64,000 bases of DNA from the NCBI GenBank assembly GCA_033782935.1, contig JAWQEG010000286.1:5311001-5375000 (forward strand). Direction: 5' to 3'. Of the stretch, positions 1-15,000 are shown piece after piece (the stretch's first letter is position 1; every line of letters starts with the position of its first letter). The notes beneath the pieces are model-generated. The model did not search any database and was not told the origin of the DNA. It worked only from the letters and a program-made list of their open reading frames with translations. Both the position numbers and the translations under genes were made by a program. Source of the DNA: Petrolisthes cinctipes (lineage: Eukaryota > Arthropoda > Malacostraca > Decapoda > Porcellanidae).

Positions 1-3000
1 CAGGCTCAAAACAGCCGAAAATTCGATATTTTTGTGTCCCAGAAGCGATCTGTACATGCCCTACTGCGTGTTAGAGTATTTTAAAAATACAGGCCCAATA
101 CATTCTGAAAATCGATATTTTAGGTGCCCTAAGTCAATATGTGTATGTATCTTCTGTACCTGTTTATATCCCAAATTCATGCTCAAAACACCCGAAAATT
201 CGATATTTTTGGGTCCTAGAAGCGATCTGTACATGCCTGCTCAGTGCTAGAATATTTTAAAAAAGTTAGGCCCAAAACATGCTAAAAATCTATATTTTAG
301 GTGCCTAAAGTCGATATGTGTATGCATCTTCTGTACCCGTTTATATCCCAAATTCAGGCTAAAAAAACCTGAAAGTTCGATATTTTTGGGTCCCAGAAGC
401 GATCTGTACATGCCTTCTCAGTGCTAAAATATTAAAAAAAAAATAGGCCCAAAACATGCTAAAAATCGATATTTTAGTTGTCCAAAGTCAATATGCGCAT
501 GCACATTCTGTACCCGTTTTTATCTCAAATTCATGCTCAAAACACCCGAAAATTCGATATTTTTGGGTCCCAGAAGCGATTTGAACATGCCTACTGCGTG
601 TTAGAGTATTTTCAAAATACAGGCCCAAAACATGCTGAAAATCGATATTTTAGATGCCCAAAGTCAATATGTGTATGTATCTTCTTTACCCGTTTATATC
701 CCAAATTCAGACTCAAAACACCCGAAAATTCGATTTATTTGGTTCCCTGAAGCGGTCTGTATATGCCTACTCAGTGCCAGAATATTTAAAAAAAAATCGG
801 AGCAAAACATGCTAAAAATCGATATTTTAGATGCCCAAAGTCAATATGAGTATGCATCTTCTTTACCTGTTTATATCCCAAATTCAGACTCAAAACACCC
901 GAAAATTCGATTTTTTTGGGTCCCAGAAGCGGTCTGTATATGCCTACTCAGTGCCAGAATATTTTCAAAATATAGGCCCAAAACATGCTAAAAATCGATA
1001 TTTTGGGTGCCCAAAGTCGATATGTGCATGCATCTTCTGTACCCGTTTATATCCCAAATTCATGCTCAAAACACCCGAATATTCGATATTTTTGGGTCCC
1101 AGAAGCGATCTGTCCATGCCGACTCAGTGCTAGAATATTTAAAACAAAATAGACCCAAAACATGTAAAAATCGATATTTTAGGTGCCCAAAGTTAATATG
1201 TGTATGCATCTTCTGTACCCTTTTATATCTCAAATTCAGGCTCAAAACACCCGAAAATTCGATATTTTTGGGTCCCAGAAGCGATCTGTACATGTCTACT
1301 CAGAGCTAGAATGTTTTCAAAATATTTGCTCAACACATGCTGAAAATCGATATTTTAGGTGCCTAAAGTCGATATGTGCATGCATCTTCTGTACCCATTT
1401 ATATCTCAAATTCAGGCTCAAAACACCCGAAAACTCGATATTTTTGGGTCCCAGAAGCGATCTGTACATGCCTACTGCGTGTTAGAGTATTTTCAAAATA
1501 CAGGGCCAAAACATGCTGAAATCGATATTTTAGGTGCCCAAAGTCAAAATGTTTATGCATCTTCTGTTTCAGTTTATATCCCAAATTCAGGCTCAAAAAA
1601 CCCGAAAGTTCGATATTTTTGGGTCCCAGAAGCGATCTGTACACATGCCTTTCTTAGTGCTAGAATATTTAAAAAAAAAAAGGCCCAACACATGCTAAAA
1701 ATCGATATTTTAGTTGTCCAAAGACAATATGCGCATGGACATTCTGTACCCGTTTATATCTCAAATTCATGCTCAAAAACCCCGAAAATTCGATATTTTT
1801 GGGTCCCAGAAGCGATTTGTACATGCCTACTGCGTGTTAGAGTATTTTCAAAATACAGGCCCAAAACATGCTGAAAATCGATATTTTTGGTGCCCTAAGT
1901 CAATATGTGAATGCATCTTCTGTACCCGTTTATATCTCAAATTCAAGCTCAAAACAGCCGAAAATTCGATATTTTTGGGTCCCAGAAGCGATCTTTACAT
2001 GCCTACTGCGTGTTAGAGTATTTTAAAAATACAGGCCCAAAACATGCTAAAAATCGATATTTTGGGTGCCCAAAGTCGATATGTGCATGCATCTTCTGTA
2101 CCCGTTTATATCTCAAATTCAAGCTCAAAACACCCGAAAACTCGATATTTTTGTGTCCCATAAGCGATCTGTACATGCCAAGTCAGTGCTAGAATGTTTT
2201 CAAAATATAGGCTCAAAACATGCTGAAAATCGATATTTTAGGTGCCCACAGTCAATATGTGTATGTATCTTCTGTACCCGTCTATATCCCAAATTCATGC
2301 ACAAAACACCCGAATATTCGATATTTTTGGGTCCCAGAAGCGATCGAATCATGCCGACTCAGTGCTAGAATATTTAAACCAAAATAGGCCCAAAACATGT
2401 AAAAATCGATTTTTTAGGTGCCCAAAGTCAATATGTGTATGATCTTCTGTACCCGTTTATATCCCAAATTCAGGCTCAAAACACCCGAAAATTCAATATT
2501 TTTGGGTCCCAGAAGCGATTTGTACATGCCTACTCAGTGCTAGAATGTTTTCAAAATATTGGCTTAAAACATGCTGAAAATCGATATTTTAGGGGTCCAA
2601 AGTCGATATGTGCATGCATCTTCTGTACCCATTTATATCTCAAATTCATGCTCAAAACACCCGAAAACTCGATATTTTTGGGTCCCAGAAGCGATCTGTA
2701 CATGCCTACTGCGTGTTAGAGTATTTTAAAAATACAGGCCCAAAACACGCTGAAAATCGATATTTTAGGTGCCCAAAGTCAATATGTGTATGCATCTTCT
2801 GTACCCGTTTATATCCCAAATTCAGGCTCAAAACATCCGAAAATTCAATATTTTTGGGTCCCAGAAGCGATTTGTACATGCCTACTGCGTGTTAGAGTAT
2901 TTTCAAAATACAGGCCCAAAACATGCTGAAAATCGATATTTTAGGTGCCCTAAGTCAATATGTGAATGCATCTTCTGTACCCGTTTATATCTCAAATTCA

Positions 3001-6000
3001 GGCTCAAAACAGCCGAAAATTCGATATTTTTGGGTCCCAGAAGCGATCTGTACATGCCTACTGCGTGTTAGAGTATTTTAAAAATACAGGCACAAAACAT
3101 GCTGAAAATCGATATTTTAGGTGCCCTAAGTCAATATGTGTATGTATCTTCGGTACCCGTTTATATCCCAAATTCATGCTCAAAACACCCGAAAATTCGA
3201 TATTTTTGGGTCCCAGAAGCGATCTGTACAAGCCTGCTCAGTGCTAGAATATTTTAAAAAAGTTAGGCCCAAAACATGCTAAAAATCGATATTTTAGGTG
3301 CCCAAAGTCGATATGTGTATGCAACTTCTGTACCCGTTTATATCCCAAATTCAGGCTAAAAAAACTCGAAAGTTCGATATTGTTGGGTCCCAGAAGCGAT
3401 CTGTACATGCCTTCTTAGTGCTAAAATATTTAAAAAAAAATAGGCCCAAAACATGCTAAAAACCGATATTTTAGTTGTCCAAAGTCAATATGCGCATGCA
3501 CATTCTGTACCCGTTTTTAACTCAAATTCATGCTCAAAACACCCGAAAATTCGATATTTTTGGGTCCCAGAAGCAATTTGTAGATGCCTACTGCGTGATA
3601 GAGTATTTTCAAAATACAGGCCCAAAACAAGCTGAAAATCGATATTTTAGATTCCCAAAGTCAATATGTGTATGTATCTTCTTTACCCGTTTATATCCCA
3701 AATTCAGACTCAAAACACCCGAAAACTCGATATTTTTGTGTCCCATAAGCGATCTGTACATGCCAAGTCAGAGCTAGAATGTTTTCAAAATATAGGCTCA
3801 AAACATGCTAAAAATCGATATTTTAGGTGCCCAAAGTCAATATGTGTATGCATCGTCTGTACCCGTTTATATCCCAAATTCATGCACAAAACACCCGAAT
3901 ATTCGATATTTTTGGGTCCCAGAAGCGATCTGTTCATGCCGACTCAGTGCTAGAATATTTAAAACAAAATAGGCCCAAAACATGTAAAAATCGATATTTT
4001 AGGTGCCCAAAGTCAATATGTGTATGATCTTCTGTACCCGTTTATATCCCAAATTCAGGCTCAAAACACCCGAAAATTCGATATTTTTGGGTCCCAGAAG
4101 CGATCTGTACATGCCTACTCAGTGCTAGAATATTTTCAAAATATTGGCTCAAAACATGCTGAAAATCGATATTTTAGGGGTCCAAAGTCGATATGTGCAT
4201 GCATCTTCTGTACCCATTTATATCTTAAATTCATGCTCAAAACACCCGAAAACTCGATATTTTTGGGTCCCAGAAGCGATCTGTACATGCCTACTGCGTG
4301 TTAGAGTATTTTAAAAATAAAGACCCAAAACACGCTGAAAATCGATATTTTAGGTGCCCAAAGTCAATATGTGTATGCATCTTCTGTACCCGTTTATATC
4401 CCAAAATCAGGCTCAAAACACGCGAAAATTCAATATTTTTGGGTCCCAGAAGCGATCTGTACATGCCTACTCAGTGCTAGAATGTTTTCAAAATATTGGC
4501 TCAAAACATGCTGAAAATCGATATTTTAGGGGTCCAAAGTCGATATGTGCATGCATCTTCTGTACCCATTTATATCTCAAATTCAAGCTCAAAACACCCG
4601 AAAACTCGATATTTTTGTGTCCCATAAGCGATCTGTACATGCCAAGTCAGTGCTAGAATGTTTTCAAAATATAGGCCCAAAACATGCTAAAAATCGATAT
4701 TTTAGGTGCCCAAAGTCAATATGTGTATGCATCGTCTGTACCCGTTTATATCCCAAATTCATGCACAAAACACCCGAATATTCGATATTTTTGGGTCCCA
4801 GAAGCGATCTGTACATGCCTACTGCGTGTTAGAGTATTTTCAAAATACAGGCCCAGAACATGCTGAAAATCGATATTTTAGGTGCCCTAAGTCAATATGT
4901 GAATGCATCTTCTGTACCCGTTTATATCTCAAATTCAGGCTCAGAACAGCCGAAAATTCGATATTTTTGGGTCCCAGAAGCGATCTGTACATGCCTACTG
5001 TGTGTTAGAGTATTTTAAAAATACAGGCCCAAAACATGCTGAAAATCGATATTTTAGGTGCCCTAAGTCAATATGTGTATGTATCTTCTGTACCCGTTTA
5101 TATCCCAAATTCATGCTCAAAACACCCGAAAATTCGATATTTTTGGGTCCCAGAAGCGATCTGTACAAGCCTGCTCAGTGCTAGAATATTTTAAAAAAGT
5201 TAGGCCCAAAACATGCTAAAAATCGATATTTTAGGTGCCCAAAGTCGATATGTGTATGCATCTTCTGTACCCGTTTATATCCCAAATTCAGGCTAAAAAA
5301 ACTCGAAAGTTCGATATTGTTGGGTCCCAGAAGCGATCTGTACATGCCTTCTCAGTGCTAAAATATTAAAAAAAAAATAGGCCTAAAATATGCTAAAAAT
5401 CGATATTTTAGTTGTCCAAAGTCAATATGAGCATGCACATTCTGTACCCGTTTTTATCTCAAATTCAAGCTCAAAACACCCGAAAACTCGATATTTTTGT
5501 GTCCCATAAGCGATCTGTACATGCCAAGTCAATGCTAGAATGTTTTCAAAATATAGGATCAAAACATGCTAAAAATCGATATTTTAGGTGCCCAAAGTCA
5601 ATATGTGTATGCATCGTCTGTACCCGTTTATATCCCAAATTCATGCACAAAACACCCGAATATTCGATATTTTTGGGTCCCAGAAGCGATCTGTTCGTGC
5701 CGACTCAGTGCTAGAATATATAAAACAAAATAGGCCCAAAACATGTAAAAATCGATATTTTAGGTGCCCAAAGTCAATATGTGTATGCATCTTCTGCACC
5801 CGTTTATATCCCAAATTCAGGCTCAAAACACCTGAAAATTCAATATTTTTGGGTCCCAGAAGCGATCTGTATATGCCTACTCAGTGCCAAAATATTTTCA
5901 AAATATAGGCCCAAAACATGCTAAAAATCGATATTTTAGGTGCCCAAAGTCGATATGTGTATGCATCTTCTGTACCCGTTTTTATCTCAAATTCATGCTC

Positions 6001-9000
6001 AAAACACCCGAAAATTCGATATTTTTGGGTCCCAGAAGCGATTTGTTCATGCCTACTGCGTGTTAGAGTATTTTCAAAATACAGGCCCAAAACATGCTGA
6101 AAATCGATATTTTAGATGCCCAAAGTCAATATGTGTTTGTATCTTCTTTACCCGTTTATATCCCAAATTCAGACTCAAAACACCCGAAAATTTGATTTTT
6201 TTGGGTCTCAGAAACGGTCTGTATATGCCTACTCAGTGCCAGAATATTTAAAAAAAAATCATCCCAAAACATGCTAAAAATCGATATTTTAGTTGTCCAA
6301 AGTCAATATGAGCATGCACATTCTGTACCCGTTTATATCTCAAATTCAGGCTCAAAACACCCGAAAATTCGATATTTTTGGGTCCCAGAAGCGATTTGTA
6401 CATGCCTACTGCGTGTTAGAGTATTTAAAAACAACAGGCCCAAAACATGCTGAAAATCGATATTTTAGATTCCCAAAGTCAATATGTGTATGTATCTTCT
6501 TTACCCGTTTATATCCCAAATTCAGACTCAAAACACCCGAAAATTCGATTTTTTTGGGTCCCAGAAGCGGTCTGTATATGCCTACTCAGTGCCAGAATAT
6601 TTTCAAAATATAGGCCCAAAACATGCTAAAAATCGATATTTTGGGTGCCCAAAGTCGATATGTGCATGCATCTTCTGTACCCGTTTATATCTCAAATTCA
6701 AGCTCAAAACACCCGAAAACTCGATATTTTTGTGTCCCATAAGCGATCTGTACATGCCAAGTCAGAGCTAGAATGTTTTCAAAATATAGGCTCAAAACAT
6801 GCTAAAAATCGATATTTTAGGTGCCCAAAGTCAATATGTGTATGCATCGTCTGTACCCGTTTATATCCCAAATTCATGCACAAAACACCCGAATATTCGA
6901 TATTTTTGGGTCCCAGAAGCGATCTGTTTATGCCGACTCAGTGCTAGAATATTTAAAACAAAATAGGACCAAAACATGTAAAAATCGATATTTTAGGTGC
7001 CCAAAGTCAATATGTGTATGATCTTCTGTACCCGTTTATATCCCAAATTCAGGCTCAAAACACCCGAAAATTCGATATTTTTGGGTCCCAGAAGCGATCT
7101 GTACATGCCTACTCAGTGCTAGAATGTTTTCAAAATATTGGCTCAAAACATGCTGAAAATCGATATTATAGGGGTCCAAAGTCGATATGTGCATGCATCT
7201 ACTGTACCCATTTATATCTCAAATTCATGCTCAAAACACCCGAAAACTCGATATTTTTGGGTCCCAGAAGCGATCTGTACATGCCTACTGCGTGTTAGAG
7301 TATTTTAAAAATACAGACCCAAAACACGCTGAAAATCGATATTTTAGGTGCCCAAAGTCAATATGTGTATGCATCTTCTGTACCCGTTTATATCCCAAAT
7401 TCAGGCTCAAAACACCCGAAAATTCAATATTTTTGGGTCCCAGAAGCGATCTGTACATGCCTACTCAGTGCTAGAATGTTTTCAAAATATTGGCTCAAAA
7501 CATGCTGAAAATCGATATTTTAGGGGTCCAAAGTCGATATGTGCATGCATCTTCTGTACCCATTTATATCTCAAATTCATGCTCAAAACACCCGAAAACT
7601 CGATATTTTTGGGTCCCAGAAGCGATCTGTACATGCCTACTGCGTGTTAGAGTATTTTAAAAATACAGGCCCAAAACACGCTGAAAATCGATATTTTAGG
7701 TGCCCAAAGTCAATATGTGTATGCATCTTCTGTACCCGTTTATATCCCAAATTCATGCACAAAACACCCGAATATTCGATATTTTTGGGTCCCAGAAGCG
7801 ATCTGTTCATGCCGACTCAGTGCTAGAATATTTAAAACAAAATAGGCCTAAAACATGTAAAAATCGATATTTTAGGTGCCCAAAGTCAATATGTGTATGC
7901 ATCTTCTGTACCCGTTTATATCCCAAATTCAGGCTCAAAACACCCGAAAATTCAATATTTTTGGGTCCCAGAAGCGATCTGTACAAGCCTGCTCAGTGCT
8001 AGAATATTTTTAAAAAGTTAGGCCCAAAACATGCTAAAAATCGATATTTTAGGTGCCCAAAGTCGATATGTGTATGCATCTTCTGTACCCGTTTATATCC
8101 CAAATTCAGGCTAAAAAAACTCGAAAGTTCGATATTGTTGGGTCCCAGAAGCGATCTGTACATGCCTTCTCAGTGCTAAAATATTTAAAAAAAAATAGGC
8201 CCAAAACATGCTAAAAATCGATATTTTAGTTGTCCAAAGTCAATATGTGTATGCATCTTCTGTACCCGTTTTTATCTCAAATTCATGCTCAAAACACCCG
8301 AAAATTCGATATTTTTGGGTCCCAGAAGCGATTTGTTCATGCCTACTGCGTGTTAGAGTATTTTCAAAATACAGGCCCAAAACATGCTGAAAATCGATAT
8401 TTTAGATGCCCAAAGTCAATATGTGTTTGTATCTTCTTTACCCGTTTATATCCCAAATTCAGACTCAAAACACCCGAAAATTTGATTTTTTTGGGTCTCA
8501 GAAACGGTCTGTATATGCCTACTCAGTGCCAGAATATTTAAAAAAAAATCATCCCAAAACATGCTAAAAATCGATATTTTAGTTGTCCAAAGTCAATATG
8601 AGCATGCACATTCTGTACCCGTTTATATCTCAAATTCAGGCTCAAAACACCCGAAAATTCGATATTTTTGGGTCCCAGAAGCGATTTGTACATGCCTACT
8701 GCGTGTTAGAGTATTTAAAAACAACAGGCCCAAAACATGCTGAAAATCGATATTTTAGATTCCCAAAGTCAATATGTGTATGTATCTTCTTTACCCGTTT
8801 ATATCCCAAATTCAGACTCAAAACACCCGAAAATTCGATTTTTTTGGGTCCCAGAAGCGGTCTGTATATGCCTACTCAGTGCCAGAATATTTTCAAAATA
8901 TAGGCCCAAAACATGCTAAAAATCGATATTTTGGGTGCCCAAAGTCGATATGTGCATGCATCTTCTGTACCCGTTTATATCTCAAATTCAAGCTCAAAAC

Positions 9001-12000
9001 ACCCGAAAACTCGATATTTTTGTGTCCCATAAGCGATCTGTACATGCCAAGTCAGAGCTAGAATGTTTTCAAAATATAGGCTCAAAACATGCTAAAAATC
9101 GATATTTTAGGTGCCCAAAGTCAATATGTGTATGCATCGTCTGTACCCGTTTATATCCCAAATTCATGCACAAAACACCCGAATATTCGATATTTTTGGG
9201 TCCCAGAAGCGATCTGTTTATGCCGACTCAGTGCTAGAATATTTAAAACAAAATAGGACCAAAACATGTAAAAATCGATATTTTAGGTGCCCAAAGTCAA
9301 TATGTGTATGATCTTCTGTACCCGTTTATATCCCAAATTCAGGCTCAAAACACCCGAAAATTCGATATTTTTGGGTCCCAGAAGCGATCTGTACATGCCT
9401 ACTCAGTGCTAGAATGTTTTCAAAATATTGGCTCAAAACATGCTGAAAATCGATATTATAGGGGTCCAAAGTCGATATGTGCATGCATCTACTGTACCCA
9501 TTTATATCTCAAATTCATGCTCAAAACACCCGAAAACTCGATATTTTTGGGTCCCAGAAGCGATCTGTACATGCCTACTGCGTGTTAGAGTATTTTAAAA
9601 ATACAGACCCAAAACACGCTGAAAATCGATATTTTAGGTGCCCAAAGTCAATATGTGTATGCATCTTCTGTACCCGTTTATATCCCAAATTCAGGCTCAA
9701 AACACCCGAAAATTCAATATTTTTGGGTCCCAGAAGCGATCTGTACAAGCCTGCTCAGTGCTAGAATATTTTTAAAAAGTTAGGCCCAAAACATGCTAAA
9801 AATCGATATTTTAGGTGCCCAAAGTCGATATGTGTATGCATCTTCTGTACCCGTTTATATCCCAAATTCAGGCTAAAAAAACTCGAAAGTTCGATATTGT
9901 TGGGTCCCAGAAGCGATCTGTACATGCCTTCTCAGTGCTAAAATATTTAAAAAAAAATAGGCCCAAAACATGCTAAAAATCGATATTTTAGTTGTCCAAA
10001 GTCAATATGCGCATGCACATTCTGTACCCGTTTTTAACTCAAATTCATGCTTAAAACCCCCGAAAATTCGATATTTTTGTGTCCCAGAAGCGATTTGTAG
10101 ATGCCTACTGCGTGTTAGAGTATTTTCAAAATACAGGCCCAAAACAAGCTGAAAATCGATATTTTAGATTCCCAAAGTCAATATGTGTATGTATCTTCTT
10201 TACCCGTTTATATCCCAAATTCAGACTCAAAACACCCGAAAATTCGATTTTTTTGGGTCCCAGAAGCGGTCTGTATATGCCTACTCAGTGCCAGAATATT
10301 TTCAAAATATAGGCCCAAAACATGCTAAAAATCGATATTTTGGGTGCCCAAAGTCGATATGTGCATGCATCTTCTGTACCCGTTTATATCTCAAATTCAA
10401 GCTCAAAACACCCGAAAACTCGATATTTTTGTGTCCCATAAGCGATCTGTACATGCCAAGTCAGAGCTAGAATGTTTTCAAAATATAGGCTCAAAACATG
10501 CTAAAAATCGATATTTTAGGTGCCCAAAGTCAATATGTGTATGCATCGTCTGTACCCGTTTATATCCCAAATTCATGCACAAAACACCCGAATATTCGAT
10601 ATTTTTGGGTCCCAGAAGCGATCTGTTTATGCCGACTCAGTGCTAGAATATTTAAAACAAAATAGGCCCAAAACATGTAAAAATCGATATTTTAGGTGCC
10701 CAAAGTCAATATGTGTATGATCTTCTGTACCCGTTTATATCCCAAATTCAGGCTCAAAACACCCGAAAATTCGATATTTTTGGGTCCCAGAAGCGATCTG
10801 TACATGCCTACTCAGTGCTAGAATGTTTTCAAAATATTGGCTCAAAACATGCTGAAAATCGATATTATAGGGGACCAAAGTCGATATGTGCATGCATCTT
10901 CTGTACCCATTTATATCTCAAATTCATGCTCAAAACACCCGAAAACTCGATATTTTTGGGTCCCAGAAGCGATCTGTACATGCCTACTGCGTGTTAGAGT
11001 ATTTTAAAAATACAGACCCAAAACACGCTGAAAATCGATATTTTAGGTGCCCAAAGTCAATATGTGTATGCATCTTCTGTACCCGTTTATATCCCAAATT
11101 CAGGCTCAAAACACCCGAAAATTCAATATTTTTGGGTCCCAGAAGCGATCTGTACATGCCTACTCAGTGCTAGAATGTTTTCAAAATATTGGCTCAAAAC
11201 ATGCTGAAAATCGATATTTTAGGGGTCCAAAGTCGATATGTGCATGCATCTTCTGTACCCATTTATATCTCAAATTCATGCTCAAAACACCCGAAAACTC
11301 GATATTTTTGGGTCCCAGAAGCGATCTGTACATGCCTACTGCGTGTTAGAGTATTTTAAAAATACAGGCCCAAAACACGCTGAAAATCGATATTTTAGGT
11401 GCCCAAAGTCAATATGTGTATGCATCTTCTGTACCCGTTTATATCCCAAATTCATGCACAAAACACCCGAATATTCGATATTTTTGGGTCCCAGAAGCGA
11501 TCTGTTCATGCCAACTCAGTGCTAGAATATTTAAAACAAAATAGGCCAAAAACATGTAAAAATCGTTATTTTAGGTGCCCAAAGTCAATATGTGTATGCA
11601 TCTTCTGTACCCGTTTATATCCCAAATTCAGGCTCAAAACACCCGAAAATTCAATATTTTTGGGTCCCAGAAGCGATCTGTACATGCTTACTCAGTGCTA
11701 GAATGTTTTCAAAATATTGGCTCAAAACATGCTGAAAATCGATATTTTAGGGGTCCAAAGTCGATATGTGCATGCATCTTCTGTACCCATTTATATCTCA
11801 AATTCAAGCTCAAAACACCCGAAAACTCGATATTTTTGGGTCCCAGAAGCGATCTGTACATGCCTACTGCGTGTTAGAGTATTTTCAAAATACAGGCCCA
11901 AAACATGCTGAAAATCGATATTTTAGATGCCCAAAGTCAATATGTGTATGTATCTTCTTTACCCATTTATATCCCAAATTCAGACTCAAAACACCCGAAA

Positions 12001-15000
12001 ATTCGATTTTTTTGGGTCCCAGAAGCGGTCTGTATATGCCTACTCAGTGCCAGAATATTTAAAAATAAATAGGCCCAAAACATGCTAAAAATCGATATTT
12101 TAGTTGTCCAAAGTCAATATGCGCATGCACATTCTGTACCCGTTTTTATCTCAAATTCATGCTCAAAACACCCGAAAACTCGATATTTTTGGGTCCCAGA
12201 AGCGATCTGTACATGCCTACTGCGTGTTAGAGTATTTTCAAAATACAGGCCCAAAACATGCTGAAAATCGATATTTTAGATGCCCTAAGTCAATATGTGT
12301 ATGTATCTTCTTTACCCGTTTATATCCCAAATTCAGACTCAAAACACCCGAAAATTCGATTTTTTTGGGTCCCAGAAGCGGTCTGTATATGCCTGCTGAG
12401 TGGTAGAATATTTTTAAAAAGTTAGGCCCAAAACATGCTAAAAATCGATATTTTAGGTGCCCAAAGTCGATATGTGTATGCATCTTCTTTACCCGTTTAT
12501 ATCCCAAATTCAGGCTAAAATAACCCGAAAGTTCGATATTTTTGGGTCCCAGAAGCGATCTGTACATGCCTTCTCAGTGCTAGAATGTTTTCAAAATATA
12601 GGCCCAAAACATGCTAAAAATCAATATTTTAGTTGTCCAAAGTCAATATGCGCATGCACATTCTGTACCCGTTTTTATCTCAAATTCATGCTCAAAACAC
12701 CCGAAAATTCGATATTTTTGGGTCCCAGAAGTGATTTGTACATGCCTACTGCGTGTTAGAGTATTTTCAAAATACAGGCCCAAAACATGCTGAAAATCGA
12801 TATTTTAGATGCCCAAATTCAATATGTGTATGTATCTTCTTTACCCGTTTATATCCCAAATTTAGACTCAAAACACCCGAAAATTTGATTTTTTTGGGTC
12901 CCAGAAGCGGTTTGTATATGCCTACTCAGTGCCAGAATATTTAAAAAAAAATCGGCCCAATACATGCTAAAAATCGATATTTTAGTTGTCCAAAGTCAAT
13001 ATGAGCATGTACATTCTGTACCCGTTTATATCTCAAATTCAGGCTCAAAACACCCGAAAATTCGATATTTTTGGGTCCCAGAAGCGATTTGTACATGCCT
13101 ACTGCGTGTCAGAGTATTTAAAAAATACAGGCCTAAAACATGCTGAAAATCGATATTTTAGATGCCCAAAGTCAATATGTGTATGCATCTTCTTTACCCG
13201 TTTATATCCCAAATTCAGACTCAAAACACCCGAAAATTCGATTTTTTTGTGTCCCAGAAGCGGTCTGTATATGCCTACTCATTGCCAGAATATTTTCAAA
13301 ATATAGGAACAAAACATGCTAAAAATCGATATTTTGGGTGCCCAAAGTCGATATGTGCATGCATCTTCTGTACCCGTTTATATCTCAAATTCAAGCTCAA
13401 AACACCCGAAAACTCGATATTTTTGTGTCCCATAAGCGATCTGTACATGCCAAGTCAGTGCTAGAATGTTTTCAAAATATAGGCTCAAAACATGCTAAAA
13501 ATCGATATTTTAGGTGCCCAAAGTCAAAATATTTATGCATTTTCTGTTTCCGTTTATATCCCAAATTCAGGCTAAAAAAACCCGAAAGTTCGATATTTTT
13601 GGGTCCCAGTAGCGATCTGTATATGCCTTCTCAGTGCTAAAATATTTAAAAAAAAATAGGCCCAAAACATGCTAAAAATCGATATTTTAGTTGTCCAAAG
13701 TCAATATGCGCATGCACATTCTGTACCCATTTTTATCTCAAATTCATGCTCAAAACACCCGAAAATTCGATATTTTTGAGTCCCAGAAGCGATTTGTACA
13801 TGCCTACTGCGTGTTAGAGTATTTTCAAAATAAAGACCCAAAACATGCTGAAAATCGATATTTTAGATGCCCAAAGTCAATATGTGTATGCATCTTCTTT
13901 ACCCGTTTATATCCCAAATTCAGACTCAAAACACCAGAAAATTCGATTTTTTGGGGTCCCATAAGCGTTCTGTATATGCCTACTCAGTGCCAGAATATTT
14001 AAAAAAAAATCGGGCCAAAACATTCTAAAAATCGATATTTTAGTTGTCCAAAGTCAATATGAGCATGCACATTCTGTACCCGTTTATATCTCAAATTCAG
14101 GCTCAAAACACCCGAAAATTCGATATTTTTGGGTCCCAGAAGCGATTTGTACATGCCTACTGCCTGTTAGAGTATTTAAAAAATACAGGCCCAAAACAAG
14201 CTGAAAATCGATATTTTAGATGCCAAAGTCAATATGTGTATGCATCTTCTTTACCCGTTTATATCCCAAATCCATGCTCAAAACACCCGAAAATTCGATA
14301 TTTTTTGGTCCAAGAAGCGATCTGTACATGCCTGCTCAGTGCTAGAATATTTTTAAAAGGTTAGGACCAAAACATGCTAAAAATCGATATTTTATGTGCC
14401 CAAAGTCGATATGTGTATGCATCTTCTGTAACCGTTTATATCCCAAATTCAGGCTCAAAACACCCGAAAATTCGATATTTGAGGGTCCCAGAAGAGATCT
14501 GTACATGCCTACTGCGTGTTAGAGTATTTTCAAAATACAGGCCCAAAACAAGCTGAAAATCGATATTTTAGTTGTCCAAAGTCAATATGCGCATGCACAT
14601 TCTGTACCCGTTTATATCTCAAATTCATGCTCAAAACACCCGAAAATTCGATATTTTTGGGTCCCAGAAGCGATTTGTACATGCCTACTGCGTGTTAGAG
14701 TATTTTCAAAATACAGGCCCAAAACATGCTGAAAATCGATATTTTAGGTGCCCTAAGTCAATATGTGTATGTATCTTCTGTACCCGTTTATATCCCAAAT
14801 CCATGCTCAAAACACCCGAAAATTCGATATTTTTGGGTCCAAGAAGCGATCTGTACATGCCTGCTCAGTGCTAGAATATTTTTAAAAGGTTAGGCCCAAA
14901 ACATGCTAAAAATCGATATTTTATGTGCCCAAAGTCGATATGTGTATGCATCTTCTGTACCCGTTTATATCCCAAATTCAGGCTCAAAACACCCGAAAAT

